In this document: positions 38,329 through 48,408 of the stretch, one piece after another
Position numbering within the stretch: the first letter of the stretch is position 1
Layout: each line of letters begins with the position of its first letter
Notes under the pieces: model-generated
The model's database searches: none
What the model saw: only the letters and a program-made list of their open reading frames with translations
Told to the model about the DNA's origin: nothing
Made by a program: the position numbers and the translations under genes
From: Sphingomonas faeni
Lineage (GTDB): Bacteria; Pseudomonadota; Alphaproteobacteria; Sphingomonadales; Sphingomonadaceae
Assembly: GCF_030817315.1 (NCBI RefSeq)
Contig: NZ_JAUSZF010000001.1
Coordinates: forward strand, 2,340,501 to 2,404,500
Reading direction: 5' to 3'
DNA length: 64,000 bases

Positions 38329-39437
38329 CAATCCCAACCCAGCCAGGTGAAGAACACCGCGAAAAATGCGTCGAGGACGATCACCAGGAAGATGCCCTGG
38401 ACGACCGCGGAGGTGGTGCGCAGGCCGACCTGTTCGGCGTCCGATTCGACCTGCATGCCCTGGAAACAGCCGGCGATCGCGATGATCGCGCCGAATACGG
38501 GCGCCTTGATCAGCGAGATGTAGAGATCGGTGATCGGCACGACTTCGCGGATACGCGCGATGAACGTCACCGGCGGGATACCCAACTGGACCCAGCACAG
38601 CAGCCCGCCACCGATGATCGCGATGATCGACGCGTAGAAGCCAAGCAGCGGCATCATCACGATCGCGGCGAGCACGCGGGGCAACACCAGCGCCTCCATC
38701 GGAGAGACGCCGATCGTCCGCATCGCGTCGATCTCTTCGGTGAGCTTCATCGTCCCGAGTTGCGCCGCGAACGCCGAACCCGAACGGCCGGCGACCATGA
38801 TCGCGGTCATCAGCAGGCCAAGCTCGCGGATAGTCAGGCGGCCGACCAGATTGATCGTGAACACCTCTGCGCCGAATTGGCGGAGCTGAACCGCGCCCTG
38901 CTGCGCGATGACCATGCCGATCAGGAAGCTCATCAGCCCGACGATGCCGAGCGCAGCCACGCCGACCACCTCGAACCGCTGGACCACGGCGTTGAACCGG
39001 AAGCGGTGCGGGTGGCGGATGACGCTGCCGAACGCGATCGTCGTCGCGCCGAGAAACCCGAGCAGGCCGAGCATCGTCTTGCCCGACAGCACGACCGCAT
39101 CGCCGATCTCGCCGACCACGCGGGAGAGCGCACCGACCTTTACAGGCCTGGCGGCGATCGGCTGATCGGACGCGACGACCTGGTCGAACAGCGCCTGGTC
39201 GTTCTCGTCGAGCCCCTCGATCGTCGCGTCGTTGCGCGCCGCGAACCGGTGGACGACCCACGCGCCGATCGTGTCGATCCGGTCGACGCCACTCAGGTCG
39301 ACACGCTTCACCGAAGCCGCATCGATCGCCTCGAGCCGATCGGGCAGATTGCCGATCTTTGCGAGCGACAGATCGCCGGTAAAGCGAAGCGTGCCGGTAT
39401 CGGCACCGTCCTGCTGGAAATCGGCCATCGCGCTCAT
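38328..39437 (-). CDS. mlaE: MlaE-like permease with N-terminal STAS domain
   Basis: Membrane subunit of the Mla lipid transporter, 369 residues from ATG 39437 (MSAMADFQQDG). Residues about 5-100 form a STAS-like domain, a role played by the separate protein MlaB in E. coli, so the missing MlaB is explained by fusion. The permease part has TMKLTEEIDAMRTIGVSPME, the MlaE signature. First gene of the operon and divergent from the HAD phosphatase. A longer upstream reading has no homology. Confidence 0.9.
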   Translation of the reverse strand: MSAMADFQQDGADTGTLRFTGDLSLAKIGNLPDRLEAIDAASVKRVDLSGVDRIDTIGAWVVHRFAARNDATIEGLDENDQALFDQVVASDQPIAARPVKVGALSRVVGEIGDAVVLSGKTMLGLLGFLGATTIAFGSVIRHPHRFRFNAVVQRFEVVGVAALGIVGLMSFLIGMVIAQQGAVQLRQFGAEVFTINLVGRLTIRELGLLMTAIMVAGRSGSAFAAQLGTMKLTEEIDAMRTIGVSPMEALVLPRVLAAIVMMPLLGFYASIIAIIGGGLLCWVQLGIPPVTFIARIREVVPITDLYISLIKAPVFGAIIAIAGCFQGMQVESDAEQVGLRTTSAVVQGIFLVIVLDAFFAVFFTWLGWD

Positions 39438-39499
39438 CGGGGGCACCTTTGCGGCAAAGTGACTGGATCGGCAAGATGAATGCGGCGTAAGCCACGACG

Positions 39500-40213
39500 A
39501 TGACTCTTTCTTCACCGGCTTCCCCCGCCACCCCATCCGTCCGTATCGCGATCTACGACATGGACAAGACCATCACGCACGCGCCGACCTGGACGCCGTT
39601 CCTGCTCCACACCGCGCGCCGGGGTGGTTCCCCGTGGCGCCTGGCATTGGTACCGTTCGCAGGGGTCGCCGCGCTCGGCTATGTCGGCAAGCTGATCAGC
39701 CGGGGACGACTGAAATACGTGATGCAGCGCATGTTGCTGGGCAAGCGCATGTCCGCCGCCGACGAACGGCGCGCAGCCGACGCCTTTGCCGACCGAGTCC
39801 TGCGCGACGGCGTCTTTGCGAGCGCCCGGACTCAGATCGAAGCAGACCGCGCGGCCGGCTACCGCCTCGTAATGGCGACCGCGTCCTACCGCTTCTACGT
39901 CGAGGCGATCGCGCGACGGCTCGACTTCGACGCGGTGATCGGGACGGAAAGCCTGCGCGACGGCGACGGCGTACTGCTAGCCGGCATCGAAGGCGAGAAT
40001 TGCTACGGCCCGGCCAAACTGCGGATGATCGAGGCCTGGATGGACCGCGAGGGCATCGCGCGGGAGGACGCGCATGTCCGCTTCTATTCGGACCATGTAT
40101 CGGACGCGCCGACCTTCAATTGGGCGGACGAACCGTTCGCGGTGAATGCGCATGGGCCGCTGCGGTTGCTGGCGACGGCGAAGGGCTGGCCTATGCCGGA
40201 TTGGGAGCGGTAG
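39500..40213 (+). CDS. HAD-IB family phosphatase (SerB-like)
   Basis: 237-residue haloacid dehalogenase-type hydrolase of subfamily IB. Motif I is YDMDKTIT (nucleophile Asp20, acid/base Asp22), motif II is VMATASYRF and motif III is FYSDHVSDAPTF. Such proteins hydrolyse phosphoserine or other small phosphomonoesters; alphaproteobacterial members near cell-envelope genes are of unknown substrate. Divergent from mlaE, with a 60-bp spacer, so promoters may be shared. Confidence 0.85.
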   Translation: MTLSSPASPATPSVRIAIYDMDKTITHAPTWTPFLLHTARRGGSPWRLALVPFAGVAALGYVGKLISRGRLKYVMQRMLLGKRMSAADERRAADAFADRVLRDGVFASARTQIEADRAAGYRLVMATASYRFYVEAIARRLDFDAVIGTESLRDGDGVLLAGIEGENCYGPAKLRMIEAWMDREGIAREDAHVRFYSDHVSDAPTFNWADEPFAVNAHGPLRLLATAKGWPMPDWER

Positions 40214-40315
40214 GGCTTGGCTGAGAAGCTCACGGGGGGCTCCTGACAATTGCGACGCGAGGATCGCACGGGACGGCGCTGAGGCGGCATCGTCGTGCAA
40301 AACCGCCCAATATTG

Positions 40316-40464
40316 CCCTCGCCCCTCCGGGGAGAGGGAGGGGCCCGCGCGCTCTTGCGTGTGGGAGGGTGAGGGGCGTGAGGCACGGAACACCCGTTCC
40401 AACCACCCCTCACCCTCCCATCGCCTAACGGCTCATCCTTCCCTCTCCCCGAGGGGGAGAGGGA
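40316..40464. repeat. Palindromic repeat, family B, copy 4
   Basis: CCCTCGCCCCTCCGGGGAGA at the left and TCTCCCCGAGGGGGAGAGGG at the right, inner GGGAGGGTGAGGGGCGTG / CCCCTCACCCTCCCA, loop of about 30 nt. It lies between the convergent HAD and DUF445 genes. Its arm order is the same as that flanking the DUF559 gene at 62761-63228. Confidence 0.9.
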
Positions 40465-40495
40465 GAGCGGCGGGACCGTCTCCCCCGCCGCGATC

Positions 40496-41764
40496 CTACA
40501 GCAGCACGTCCACGCTGTGGATCACCAGCCCAACCAGACCGCCAACGATCGTCCCGTTCACCCGGATATACTGCAAGTCCCGCCCGACCGCGTTTTCCAG
40601 GCGGCTGGTGATCGTGTCCGCGTCCCAGCTGCGCACGGTTTCGGACACCAGCTTGACGATACCGTCGCCGTAATCCGCCGCCGCGCCGACTGCCGCGCGC
40701 CGCACGAAGCGGTTGATCGTGCGCGACATGCGCGGGTCGTGCTGCAGCGTCTCGCCGAGCTGACGCAGGATGTCGCCGAGCTTGCCGGCCATCGCGCGCT
40801 CGGGATCGCGGGCGATTGCGAGGAGCGCACCGCGCGCCTGTTCCCAGAGGCCGTCCAGCCAGCGCTGCATCGCCGGGTTGTCGAGCAGGTCGTTCTTCAT
40901 CGTCTCGACCCGCTCGCGCATGCGGCGGTCGTATTGAAGATCCCAGGCGAGGCGATCGAGCCCCTCTTCCGCCTTCAGGCGCAAAGGATGCTCGGTGTCC
41001 TCGGCCATCTCGGCGAGCAGCTTGTCGAAGCCGCTGATCAGCTTGTCCGCGACGGTCGTATCGAGACCGGTCCAGCGCAGGATCGAGCCTGCCTTGTCGT
41101 GAACCATCGCGCGGACGAGATGATCGTTCGCCGCCAGTGTCTTGGCCGCCCAGCGGATCGCGCTTTCGAGCAGGGGCGCGTGACGGCGCTCGGCGATCGC
41201 CGCCTTGAGCAACTGACCCAGGATCGGCGAGACTTCGGTTTCCCGCAGGCGCGCACCGATCCCGGCCTTGACCATCCCGCCAAGCCGCGCCGGATCGAGC
41301 CCTTCGAGAATCTGCGCGACCAGCTTCGACGCGCCCTGCCGGAAGCGGCCCCCTGCCCCCTCCGGAGGATCGGTGAGCCAGCGGGCGATCGCCCCCGCCA
41401 CGTCGAGCCGACGGGTACGCCGCGCGATGACGACCGGGATCAGGAAGTTCGCGCGGAGGAACTGCGCGAGCGTATCGCCGATCCGGTCCTTGTTGCGCGG
41501 CACGATCGCGGTGTGGGGGATCGGCAGGCCGAGCGGGTGCCGGAACAGCGCGGTGACCGCGAACCAGTCCGCCAGACCGCCGACCATCGCCGCCTCGGCA
41601 AAGGCGCGGACGAACCCGAACGCCGGGTGGACGGGGACGAGCGCGCGGCTGGCGAAGAACGTCGCGGCCATGAGCACGAGCAGGCCGGTGGCGACGATCC
41701 GCATGCGGACGAGCGCCGGTGGAGGTGCTTCGCCGGCCGGGCGCATACGGGGTAAAAGCGTCAT
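40496..41764 (-). CDS. DUF445 family membrane protein
   Basis: 422-residue protein of the DUF445 (YjiN-like) family. Two N-terminal hydrophobic segments (about 22-45 and 50-70) surround the family motif AMVGGLADWFAVTALFRHP. A long, mostly helical cytoplasmic or periplasmic region and a C-terminal membrane segment (GTIVGGLVGLVIHSVDVLL) follow. Function is not established for the family. Convergent with the HAD gene. Confidence 0.85.
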   Translation of the reverse strand: MTLLPRMRPAGEAPPPALVRMRIVATGLLVLMAATFFASRALVPVHPAFGFVRAFAEAAMVGGLADWFAVTALFRHPLGLPIPHTAIVPRNKDRIGDTLAQFLRANFLIPVVIARRTRRLDVAGAIARWLTDPPEGAGGRFRQGASKLVAQILEGLDPARLGGMVKAGIGARLRETEVSPILGQLLKAAIAERRHAPLLESAIRWAAKTLAANDHLVRAMVHDKAGSILRWTGLDTTVADKLISGFDKLLAEMAEDTEHPLRLKAEEGLDRLAWDLQYDRRMRERVETMKNDLLDNPAMQRWLDGLWEQARGALLAIARDPERAMAGKLGDILRQLGETLQHDPRMSRTINRFVRRAAVGAAADYGDGIVKLVSETVRSWDADTITSRLENAVGRDLQYIRVNGTIVGGLVGLVIHSVDVLL

Positions 41765-41851
41765 ACCCGTAACAATCCCCGGGCGCCCCGAATGTTCACG
41801 CCGTTGCGGCGGTTCGGATGCGCGCGTGCAGGGGGGCGTGTCGTAGGTCGA

Positions 41852-44800
41852 TCACTCGGCGGGTTGCGTGCCGTCACCCCGTTCGCCGCCGTGCCCGAGC
41901 TTGCCGGTCGCCGGCCCGAGCAACGGCCCCGGATTGCGCCCGGCGATACCGATCACGTCGTCGCCATTGTCGCCCGGACGATAGGTGAGCAGGCGACGGC
42001 TCAGCCGTGGCCCGACATAGCGCTCGATCCCGACCGCCAGGCTGAACGCCGCGGGGATGATCAGCAGGGTCAGCAGCGTCGACAGCGCGAGGCCGCCAAT
42101 CACGACCGTGCCCATCGGCGCGCGCGACGACGAATCGCCGCTGAGCGACATCGCGGTCGGCACCATGCCGGCGACCATCGCGACCGTGGTCATCACGATC
42201 GGCTGCGCACGCTTGTGCCCGGCATCGATGATCGCGGTGAAGGCGTCGACGCCCTTGCTCATCTCGTCGAGCGCGAAGTCGATCAGCAGGATCGAGTTCT
42301 TGGCGACGATGCCGAGCAGCATCAGCAGGCCGATATACACCGGCAGCGACAGCGGCTGTCCGGTCGCCCACAGCGCAAGCAACCCGCCCAGCGGCGCGAG
42401 CAGCAACGACCCCATGTTGACGAACGGCGGCAGCACGCGGCGGTACAGCAGCACCAGCACCGCGAACACGAGGAAGGTGCCCGCGATCACCGCGGTGATG
42501 AAGTTGGTGATCATCTCGGCCTGCCACTTGCTCTGGCCGAGCGTGAGTTCGCTGACGCCGACCGGCAGGTTCTTCATCGCGGGCAGGGCATGAACCTGCT
42601 TCATCGCGTTCGAGATCACGACGCCGGGCGCAAGATCGGCGCCGAGCGTGATCTGGCGCTGCTGGTTGACGCGGTCGATCTTGGTCGGGCCCGAGCCGAG
42701 GCCGATATCCGCGACGAGATTGAGCGGCACCGAGCCGCCCGACGCGGTCGACACGGGCAGGTTCTGGATCGTCGACAGGCTGGTCCGCGCCGACTGGTCG
42801 AGCGCGACGCGGATCGGGATCTGGCGATCGGAGAGCGAGAAGCGCGCCGAGTTCTGGTCAATATCGCCGAGCGTCGCGATCCGGATCGCCGACGACAGCG
42901 CCTGCGTGGTCACGCCGAGATTGGCGGCGAGATCGAAGCGCGGGCGGATGACGATTTCCGGGCGCTGCATGCCGCCCGACACGCGCGGTGCGGTCAGCGA
43001 TTTCAGCGACCCCATCTCGGCGACGATCTTGTCCGCCGCCTGTTGCAGCTTGGCGGGATCGCTGCCGCCGAGGACGATCGTCACGTCACGCCCGCTGCCG
43101 CCCCAGCCGGACTGCGAGCGGAACGACACGCGTGCATCGGGGATCGCGGTCATCTGCGGTGCGAGCCGGCGCTCGAAATCGACCGACTTCTCCTTGCGAT
43201 CGGGACGCAGGTTCGCGGTCACGATCCCGCTGCCGACCCGCGTGCGGGCATAGACGGTGGCGACTTCGGGTTGCTGGCTCAGGATCTCGCCGACCCGCGC
43301 GACCACCGCATCGGTCTGCGCCAGCGTGGTGCCGGGCACCATCTCGATCTGGGCGGTGGAATCATCCTCGTCGCGGGTCGGCTGGAACTGCGAGGGGATG
43401 ACGGTGAACATGAACAGCGTCAGCGCGAAGGCGACCACGCCCGCGCCGATCGCCCACATCCGGTGATCCATCACGCGGTTGAACATCTTCCGGATGCCGC
43501 CGCGCGCGCGCCACGCCGCGGCCTTGCGGCTGTCGAGCGTCCAGTGGAGCGTGCGGACGTACCAGTCCATGATCTTGCCCTCGCCGTGGCTGGCATGGCC
43601 GAACGACTTGAGGAAATACGCGGCGATCATCGGCGTCACGAGACGCGCGACCGCAAGACTCATCAGCACGGCCGCGACCACCGTCAGGCCGAAATTCTTG
43701 AAGAACTGGCCTGCGATACCCGGCATCAGCGCGACCGGCATGAACACCGCGACGATCGCCATCGTCGTCGCCAGCACGGCGAGACCGATCTCGTCCGCGG
43801 CGTCGATCGATGCCTGATAGGCGGACTTGCCCATTCGCATGTGGCGGACGATGTTCTCGATCTCGACGATCGCATCATCGACGAGCACGCCCGCGACCAG
43901 GCTGAGCGCGAGCAGCGTCATGCCGTTCAGGTCGAAGCCGAGCAGGTCCATGAACCAGAAGGCCGGGATCGCCGACAGCGGGATCGCCAGCGCGGAGATC
44001 GCAGTCGCACGCCAGTCGCGCAGGAAGATGAAGACGACGATGACGGCGAGGATCGCGCCCTCGATCATCGCATGGATCGCGCTTTCATACTGCGCTTCGG
44101 TATATTCGGTGGTGGTGTAGCGCTGGACGAACTTGACCGAGGGATTGCGCTTTTCGAGCGCGCGCAGCTTGTCGACGGCCTGATGATAGACGGTGACGTC
44201 GGACGCGCCCTTGGCCCGCTGGAAATCGAAGGTGATCGCCTGGCGCCCGTCGACCGTCGCACGGCTGCGCTGCTCGGCATAGAGGTCGCGGACCTGCGCG
44301 ATGTCGGCAAGACGGACGGTGCGGCCATTGCCCACGTTGATCTGCGTCTGGCCGAGATCGCTCGCGTTGCGCGCGTTGCCGAGCACGCGGATCGACTGTT
44401 CGGACCCGGCGATCTCGGCACGACCGCCCGCCGCGTTCAGATTGACCTGACGCAGCTGCAAATTGACCTGGCTTGCGGTCAGACCCTGGCTCTGAAGCTT
44501 CAGCGGATCGAGGATCACGCGAATCTCGCGGCTGACGCCGCCGTTGCGGCTGATCGTCGCCATGCCGGGGATCGACAGCAATTCCTTGGTGACGGTGTCG
44601 TCGATGTACCAGGAGAGCTGTTCGACGGTCATGTCGGTGGTGATCGCCGCGAAGCTCGCGACGTCGTTGCCGCTGGTGTTCGCGCGGTAGACCTGCGGCT
44701 CGAGGATGCCGTCGGGCAGGTCGCTGCGGATCTGTGCGATCGCGTCGCGCACGTCGTTCACTGCGCGGTCGATCGGGGTTCCGATGGTGAGCTGGATCAC

Positions 44801-45082
44801 CGTTTCCGAATTGCCTTCGGTGACGGTCGAGTTGATCTCGTCGATGCCCTGGAGCGAGCGCACCGCCGCCTCAACGCGCTGCGTGACCTGCGTTTCCATC
44901 TCGGTCGGCGCGGCGCCGGGCTGGTTGACGACGACAATCGCGATCGGGAAATCGATGTCGGGATCGCGGTTGACGTCCATCCGCATGAAGCTGACGACGC
45001 CCGCAAGCATCAGGGCCAGGAACAGGACGATCGGCGGAACCGGGTTGCGGATCGACCAGGCCGAGATGTTGCGGAAGTTCAT
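41852..45082 (-). CDS. RND efflux pump inner-membrane transporter (AcrB/MdtB-like)
   Basis: Proton-driven efflux transporter of 1076 residues. The pattern is HAE1-type RND: TM1 near residues 10-30, a large periplasmic loop, the TM4 proton relay in [13 protein letters not shown] (Asp pair near residue 400), a second periplasmic loop, and TM segments 7-12. The start [17 protein letters not shown] is typical. Only 4 bp separates it from the upstream adaptor gene, so the pump is expressed as one unit. No outer-membrane channel or regulator is present in the window. Drug or metal specificity cannot be told. Confidence 0.93.
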   Translation of the reverse strand: MNFRNISAWSIRNPVPPIVLFLALMLAGVVSFMRMDVNRDPDIDFPIAIVVVNQPGAAPTEMETQVTQRVEAAVRSLQGIDEINSTVTEGNSETVIQLTIGTPIDRAVNDVRDAIAQIRSDLPDGILEPQVYRANTSGNDVASFAAITTDMTVEQLSWYIDDTVTKELLSIPGMATISRNGGVSREIRVILDPLKLQSQGLTASQVNLQLRQVNLNAAGGRAEIAGSEQSIRVLGNARNASDLGQTQINVGNGRTVRLADIAQVRDLYAEQRSRATVDGRQAITFDFQRAKGASDVTVYHQAVDKLRALEKRNPSVKFVQRYTTTEYTEAQYESAIHAMIEGAILAVIVVFIFLRDWRATAISALAIPLSAIPAFWFMDLLGFDLNGMTLLALSLVAGVLVDDAIVEIENIVRHMRMGKSAYQASIDAADEIGLAVLATTMAIVAVFMPVALMPGIAGQFFKNFGLTVVAAVLMSLAVARLVTPMIAAYFLKSFGHASHGEGKIMDWYVRTLHWTLDSRKAAAWRARGGIRKMFNRVMDHRMWAIGAGVVAFALTLFMFTVIPSQFQPTRDEDDSTAQIEMVPGTTLAQTDAVVARVGEILSQQPEVATVYARTRVGSGIVTANLRPDRKEKSVDFERRLAPQMTAIPDARVSFRSQSGWGGSGRDVTIVLGGSDPAKLQQAADKIVAEMGSLKSLTAPRVSGGMQRPEIVIRPRFDLAANLGVTTQALSSAIRIATLGDIDQNSARFSLSDRQIPIRVALDQSARTSLSTIQNLPVSTASGGSVPLNLVADIGLGSGPTKIDRVNQQRQITLGADLAPGVVISNAMKQVHALPAMKNLPVGVSELTLGQSKWQAEMITNFITAVIAGTFLVFAVLVLLYRRVLPPFVNMGSLLLAPLGGLLALWATGQPLSLPVYIGLLMLLGIVAKNSILLIDFALDEMSKGVDAFTAIIDAGHKRAQPIVMTTVAMVAGMVPTAMSLSGDSSSRAPMGTVVIGGLALSTLLTLLIIPAAFSLAVGIERYVGPRLSRRLLTYRPGDNGDDVIGIAGRNPGPLLGPATGKLGHGGERGDGTQPAE

Positions 45083-45086
45083 GGGC

Positions 45087-46265
45087 TCAGCTCGCCTTCT
45101 TGGTGATCGGCTTTACCGTCTGTCCGGGGGCGAGGAAGCCACCCGCGGACTGTACGACCCGCTCCGAACCGTCGAGGCCGCCGATGATCGTCACGCCGGC
45201 ATCGGAGACCTGGCCGATCTTCACGTTGCGCCGGACGATCTTGTCGCCCGGTCCGACGATATAGACGTAATTGCCCTTCTCGTCGCTCTGCAGCGCGGCA
45301 TCGGGAAGCAGCGGCGCCTGCGTCACGCCGCCGACGATAGTCGCCGCGGCGAACCCGCCGGGGCGCAGGGCGGGATCGTATTTTACCGCGATGCGCGCGA
45401 TGCCTTGGCGGGTCTGCGGATCGATCACGGGCGAGACCTGCCATACTTCGCCGGGATAGCCCTGCGTGGTGCCGACCGGCACGACGGTCGCGCGCGCCCC
45501 GACATGCAGCCCGGTCAGGTCCGCTTCGCTCAACTGTGCGCGCATCTCCATCTGGCCGCCCATCGCCATGCGGAACAGCACGCCCGCCGATGGCCCGACG
45601 ATCTGGCCGGCCTCGACGCCGCGGGTCAGCACGAGGCCCGCGGCAGGGGCGCGGATATCGAGCCGCCCGTTGCGCGCACGCGCCTCGCCGAGCGTCGCCT
45701 GCGCCACCTTCACGCGCGCGGCCGCGGCATCGCGGGTCGCCGCCTTGCGCTGGAGATCGGCCTTCGAGATGAAGCCGCGATCGACGAGCTGCTTCGCACG
45801 GTCGAGTTCGGCCTGCGCGATCGTCTCGTCAGAGCGCGCGACGCTGACCGAAGCGGCAAGCGACGCCGCCGTCTCGTTCTGGACCGAGCGGTCGACCGTC
45901 GCGAGCACCTGGCCCGCCGAAACCCAGGTGCCGGGTTCGACCAGCACGCGCGTGATCATCCCGCCCTCGCCCGCGACGCCGACCGGCATCTCGCGTCGCG
46001 CCGCCAGCGTGCCCGTCGCCGAGATCGTCCGGTCGACCGCCTGCCGGCCCGGCACGACCACCGACACGGTCGGCAATTGCGCGCCGGGCGTCGCGGCCGC
46101 GACGTCCTTCTTGCCGGACTTGAAGGCATAGACCGCCACCGCGATCGCCAGCACGACGAAAATAAGGATGATGATATTGCGGCGGCGATGCGAGGGCGCG
46201 CTATAGTCCGGCAACGCCAGCTGGTCTTCGCTCTCGCTACCGATCATCTTCGTCTCGTAATCCAT
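45087..46265 (-). CDS. RND efflux periplasmic adaptor (MFP)
   Basis: Membrane-fusion protein pairing with the RND transporter, 392 residues from ATG 46265. It has a single N-terminal membrane anchor (IIILIFVVLAIAVAVYAF), a lipoyl-like half-motif flanking an alpha-helical hairpin with LDRAKQLVDRGFISKADLQ, then a beta-barrel domain (GARATVVPVG) and a membrane-proximal domain. The longer reading to 46322 was not chosen because it lacks family similarity. First gene of the pump operon. Confidence 0.9.
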   Translation of the reverse strand: MDYETKMIGSESEDQLALPDYSAPSHRRRNIIILIFVVLAIAVAVYAFKSGKKDVAAATPGAQLPTVSVVVPGRQAVDRTISATGTLAARREMPVGVAGEGGMITRVLVEPGTWVSAGQVLATVDRSVQNETAASLAASVSVARSDETIAQAELDRAKQLVDRGFISKADLQRKAATRDAAAARVKVAQATLGEARARNGRLDIRAPAAGLVLTRGVEAGQIVGPSAGVLFRMAMGGQMEMRAQLSEADLTGLHVGARATVVPVGTTQGYPGEVWQVSPVIDPQTRQGIARIAVKYDPALRPGGFAAATIVGGVTQAPLLPDAALQSDEKGNYVYIVGPGDKIVRRNVKIGQVSDAGVTIIGGLDGSERVVQSAGGFLAPGQTVKPITKKAS

Positions 46266-46472
46266 GCGCGTCACAATCCCAATTCCGACCGGTCTTGTCT
46301 CGACCCGCTTCGCCATTCGCACGCTGTGTTATATGAATAGGTCACCGCGCTCAAGCCCTTTGGCCATTGCGGCGCGCAGACATGCTTCGATTCCGATCTA
46401 TCCGCAATGCCGTTCAGCTTGCGTTGACCTGTGCAGGACGAAAGGCAGGCCGTGACCTACCGGAGACAAACA

Positions 46473-47213
46473 ATGAAGACAGCATCGTTCTTGAGCGCCC
46501 TCGCCACCGTGGCGATCGGCTTGCCCGCCGTCGCTGCCAACGCCCAGACCGCGCCGACGACCGTCGAGCCGATGGTGCCCGCCGCCGGGACCGTACTGGA
46601 CGTGACCGCGGAGGGGCGCACGACGCGCGTTCCGGATCTCGCCACGATTCGCGCTGGTGTCGTGTCGCAGTCGCCGACCGCCGCGGCCGCGCTCTCCGAC
46701 AATGCACAGCGGATGGCGAAGGTTCTCGCGGCGCTCAAGCGTGCAGGCGTCGCACCGCGCGACGTCGCCACTTCGAACGTCCAGCTTGCCCCGCAATATC
46801 GCTATGCCGAGAACCAGCCGCCGGTAATAACCGGCTATCAGGCCACCAACACCGTCTCGATCCGCTTCCGCGACGTCGCAAAGTCGGGGACGATCCTGGA
46901 TGCCCTGGTGGCGCAGGGTGCGAACCAGATCGACGGGCCGAACCTGTCGATCGACAAACCCGACGCGGCGCTCGACGAGGCACGGACCGATGCGATCGCA
47001 CAGGCGAAGCGTCGCGCGGATCTCTACGCCAAGGCGGCGGGGCTGCGCGTGTCACGGATCGTCTCGATCACCGAATCGGGCCAGGATACGGGCGGTTCGC
47101 CACAGCCGATGTTCATGATGGCGCGCGGGGCAATGGCGAAGGACAGCACCCAGATCGCACCGGGTGAGAAAGACGTGACGGTGACGCTGTCGGTACGTTT
47201 CCTGCTGAACTGA
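46473..47213 (+). CDS. SIMPL domain (DUF541) periplasmic protein
   Basis: 246-residue exported protein. Signal peptide to about residue 24 (AAVANAQ-type site), then a DUF541/SIMPL domain: VTAEGRTTRVPDLATI, ATSNVQLAPQYRY, GYQATNTVSIRFRD, AIAQAKRRADLYAKAAG. SIMPL proteins are related to E. coli YggE and B. subtilis BP26-like proteins, implicated in oxidative stress; the role is uncertain. CGGAGAC precedes ATG 46473 by about 7 nt, fixing the start. Divergent from the RND operon. Confidence 0.85.
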   Translation: MKTASFLSALATVAIGLPAVAANAQTAPTTVEPMVPAAGTVLDVTAEGRTTRVPDLATIRAGVVSQSPTAAAALSDNAQRMAKVLAALKRAGVAPRDVATSNVQLAPQYRYAENQPPVITGYQATNTVSIRFRDVAKSGTILDALVAQGANQIDGPNLSIDKPDAALDEARTDAIAQAKRRADLYAKAAGLRVSRIVSITESGQDTGGSPQPMFMMARGAMAKDSTQIAPGEKDVTVTLSVRFLLN

Positions 47214-47225
47214 CCTCCGACTGCT

Positions 47226-47331
47226 CCCCTCCCTGGAAGGGAGGGGCTGGGGGTGGGTAGGCTCGCTTGTGCCGCGACCGTTCCGACAAATGAAACCGAC
47301 CCACCCCCGACCCCTCCCTCCCAGGGAGGGG
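47226..47331. repeat. Palindromic repeat, family A, copy 4
   Basis: CCCCTCCCTGGAAGGGAGGG left and CCCTCCCTCCCAGGGAGGGG right, with inner GGGGGTGGGT/ACCCACCCCC. The loop has GCTCGCTTGTGCCGCGACC. It lies between the convergent SIMPL and GlsB-like genes. Confidence 0.9.
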
Positions 47332-47363
47332 AGACCCCCGATGTTCGCTCAAACCCTACACAC

Positions 47364-47396
47364 AAAAAAAGGACCGCCCGGTTGCCCGGACGGCCC
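47364..47396 (-). terminator. Intrinsic terminator of the GlsB-like gene
   Basis: On the minus strand GGGCCGTCCGGG-CAA-CCGGGCGGTCC followed by seven T (47364-47370 read on the minus strand). The two positions that mismatch on the plus strand become G-U wobbles in minus-strand RNA, so the stem is continuous only in that direction. This assigns the terminator to the minus-strand gene upstream of it. Confidence 0.8.
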
Positions 47397-47426
47397 TTCT
47401 TCGACTTCGCGTGACGAAGCGAACTC

Positions 47427-47684
47427 TTAGCGAACGCTACCGCGACGCACGAGGTTCACGATCGCGAGCAGGATGATCGCACCCAGCAGCGACACGATGA
47501 ACGAGGTCAGCGTGAGCGGCTGGTTGTTGATCGAACCACCCGACAGGATCAGGCCACCGATGAACGCGCCGACGATGCCGACGACAATGTTCAGGAAGAT
47601 GCCCTGCTGCGCGTCGGTGCGCATGATCATGCTAGCGATCCAGCCGATGACGCCGCCGATGATCAGCCAAAGAATGAGACCCAT
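47427..47684 (-). CDS. GlsB/YeaQ/YmgE family membrane protein
   Basis: 85-residue protein with three hydrophobic segments separated by Gly-rich turns: LILWLIIGGVIGWIASMIM, IFLNIVVGIVGAFIGGLIL and SLLGAIILLAIVNLV. This is the transglycosylase-associated protein family, small stress-inducible inner-membrane proteins of unknown function. A GGAGGG lies just before the ATG. Followed by a clear intrinsic terminator. Confidence 0.88.
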   Translation of the reverse strand: MGLILWLIIGGVIGWIASMIMRTDAQQGIFLNIVVGIVGAFIGGLILSGGSINNQPLTLTSFIVSLLGAIILLAIVNLVRRGSVR

Positions 47685-47777
47685 GATATTTTCCCTCCGT
47701 TGAACCCGTATCCGGGCGATGGCGGAAAGACGTGCGAGCGGCGTTTTTTGTTCCGCTCGCGTTTTGAGTTTTGCCGA

Positions 47778-48077
47778 TCAATACTTTTGTTGGCGCTCGT
47801 ACAACGACTTGTAGTGCTGAATCCGCGTAACCCGCAGTCCGGGCATGCCCGACCGATCGATCGCACGCTGCCAGCTTGCGAATTCCTCGACCGTCAGGCC
47901 ATAGCGCGCGCAGACATCGTCGACGCTCAGCAGTCCGCCATTCACCGCGGCGACCACTTCGGCCTTGCGCCGCACGACCCAGCGCGTGGTGCTCGGCGGC
48001 GGCAGGCTGTCCAGCGTCAGTTGTTCGCCCAAGGGCCCGATGACCTTGCCGGGATGCGTTTTCTGGCTCTCGATCAT
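47778..48077 (-). CDS. sciP: SciP-type cell-cycle regulator (DUF1153)
   Basis: 99-residue DNA-binding protein of the DUF1153 family. In Caulobacter SciP binds CtrA and represses CtrA-activated genes late in the cell cycle, and it is largely confined to alphaproteobacteria. The core STTRWVVRRKAEVVAAVNGG, the HTH part LSVDDVCARYGLTVEEFASW and RVTRIQHYK match. ATG 48077 is supported by an AGAGG site. A longer open frame to 48236 has no homology. Function in this organism is inferred from the family. Confidence 0.85.
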   Translation of the reverse strand: MIESQKTHPGKVIGPLGEQLTLDSLPPPSTTRWVVRRKAEVVAAVNGGLLSVDDVCARYGLTVEEFASWQRAIDRSGMPGLRVTRIQHYKSLYERQQKY

Positions 48078-48180
48078 TTGAAACCTCTGATCGGGGCGGG
48101 TGGCCCCCTCTCGATATGCGCGTTCGACCCATAATCGCAGGTTCTGAAGATCGGCTGAAACGCTGCGGTAAACAGCATCT

Positions 48181-48408
48181 TCATTCCTCCTTCCAACGGG
48201 CCAACGTCGCGGCCATCGTCCCATTGAACGCACCATGGAGCGGCGCGAACAGCTTCGGATCGATCGTGCTGCGCGCGAATCCCGCCTGCACCGCCGCTGT
48301 CGGGCTCGCGGCCTGTCGGGCAGCGATACCGACGATCAGGACGGCCAGGTCCCCCGGCAGAACGGTGACCTCTGCGTCGCGATCGAAACGGGGAAAACTC
48401 AGGTCCAA
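48181..48408 (-). CDS. Small hypothetical protein (weak)
   Basis: Possible 75-residue protein, not recognised. It would start at TTG 48408 (MDLSFPRFDRDAEV) and end KEE. The composition is plausible (Ala-rich helix, few rare residues), and it lies just upstream of sciP on the same strand. There is no strong Shine-Dalgarno and no upstream ATG. If unreal, the 500 bp between sciP and mnmA would be gene-free promoter region. Confidence 0.25.
   Translation of the reverse strand: MDLSFPRFDRDAEVTVLPGDLAVLIVGIAARQAASPTAAVQAGFARSTIDPKLFAPLHGAFNGTMAATLARWKEE

Noticed and set aside
37420..39531. Single open frame covering mlaE and mlaF
   Set aside because: Upstream part is out of frame with the mlaE protein and has no homology. 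The real mlaF starts at 38328.
41792..45106. Very long open frame on the plus strand (about 1100 codons)
   Set aside because: It is antisense to the RND transporter, with Asp/Arg/His-rich low-complexity translation typical of GC-rich shadow frames. The RND gene on the other strand has clear homology.
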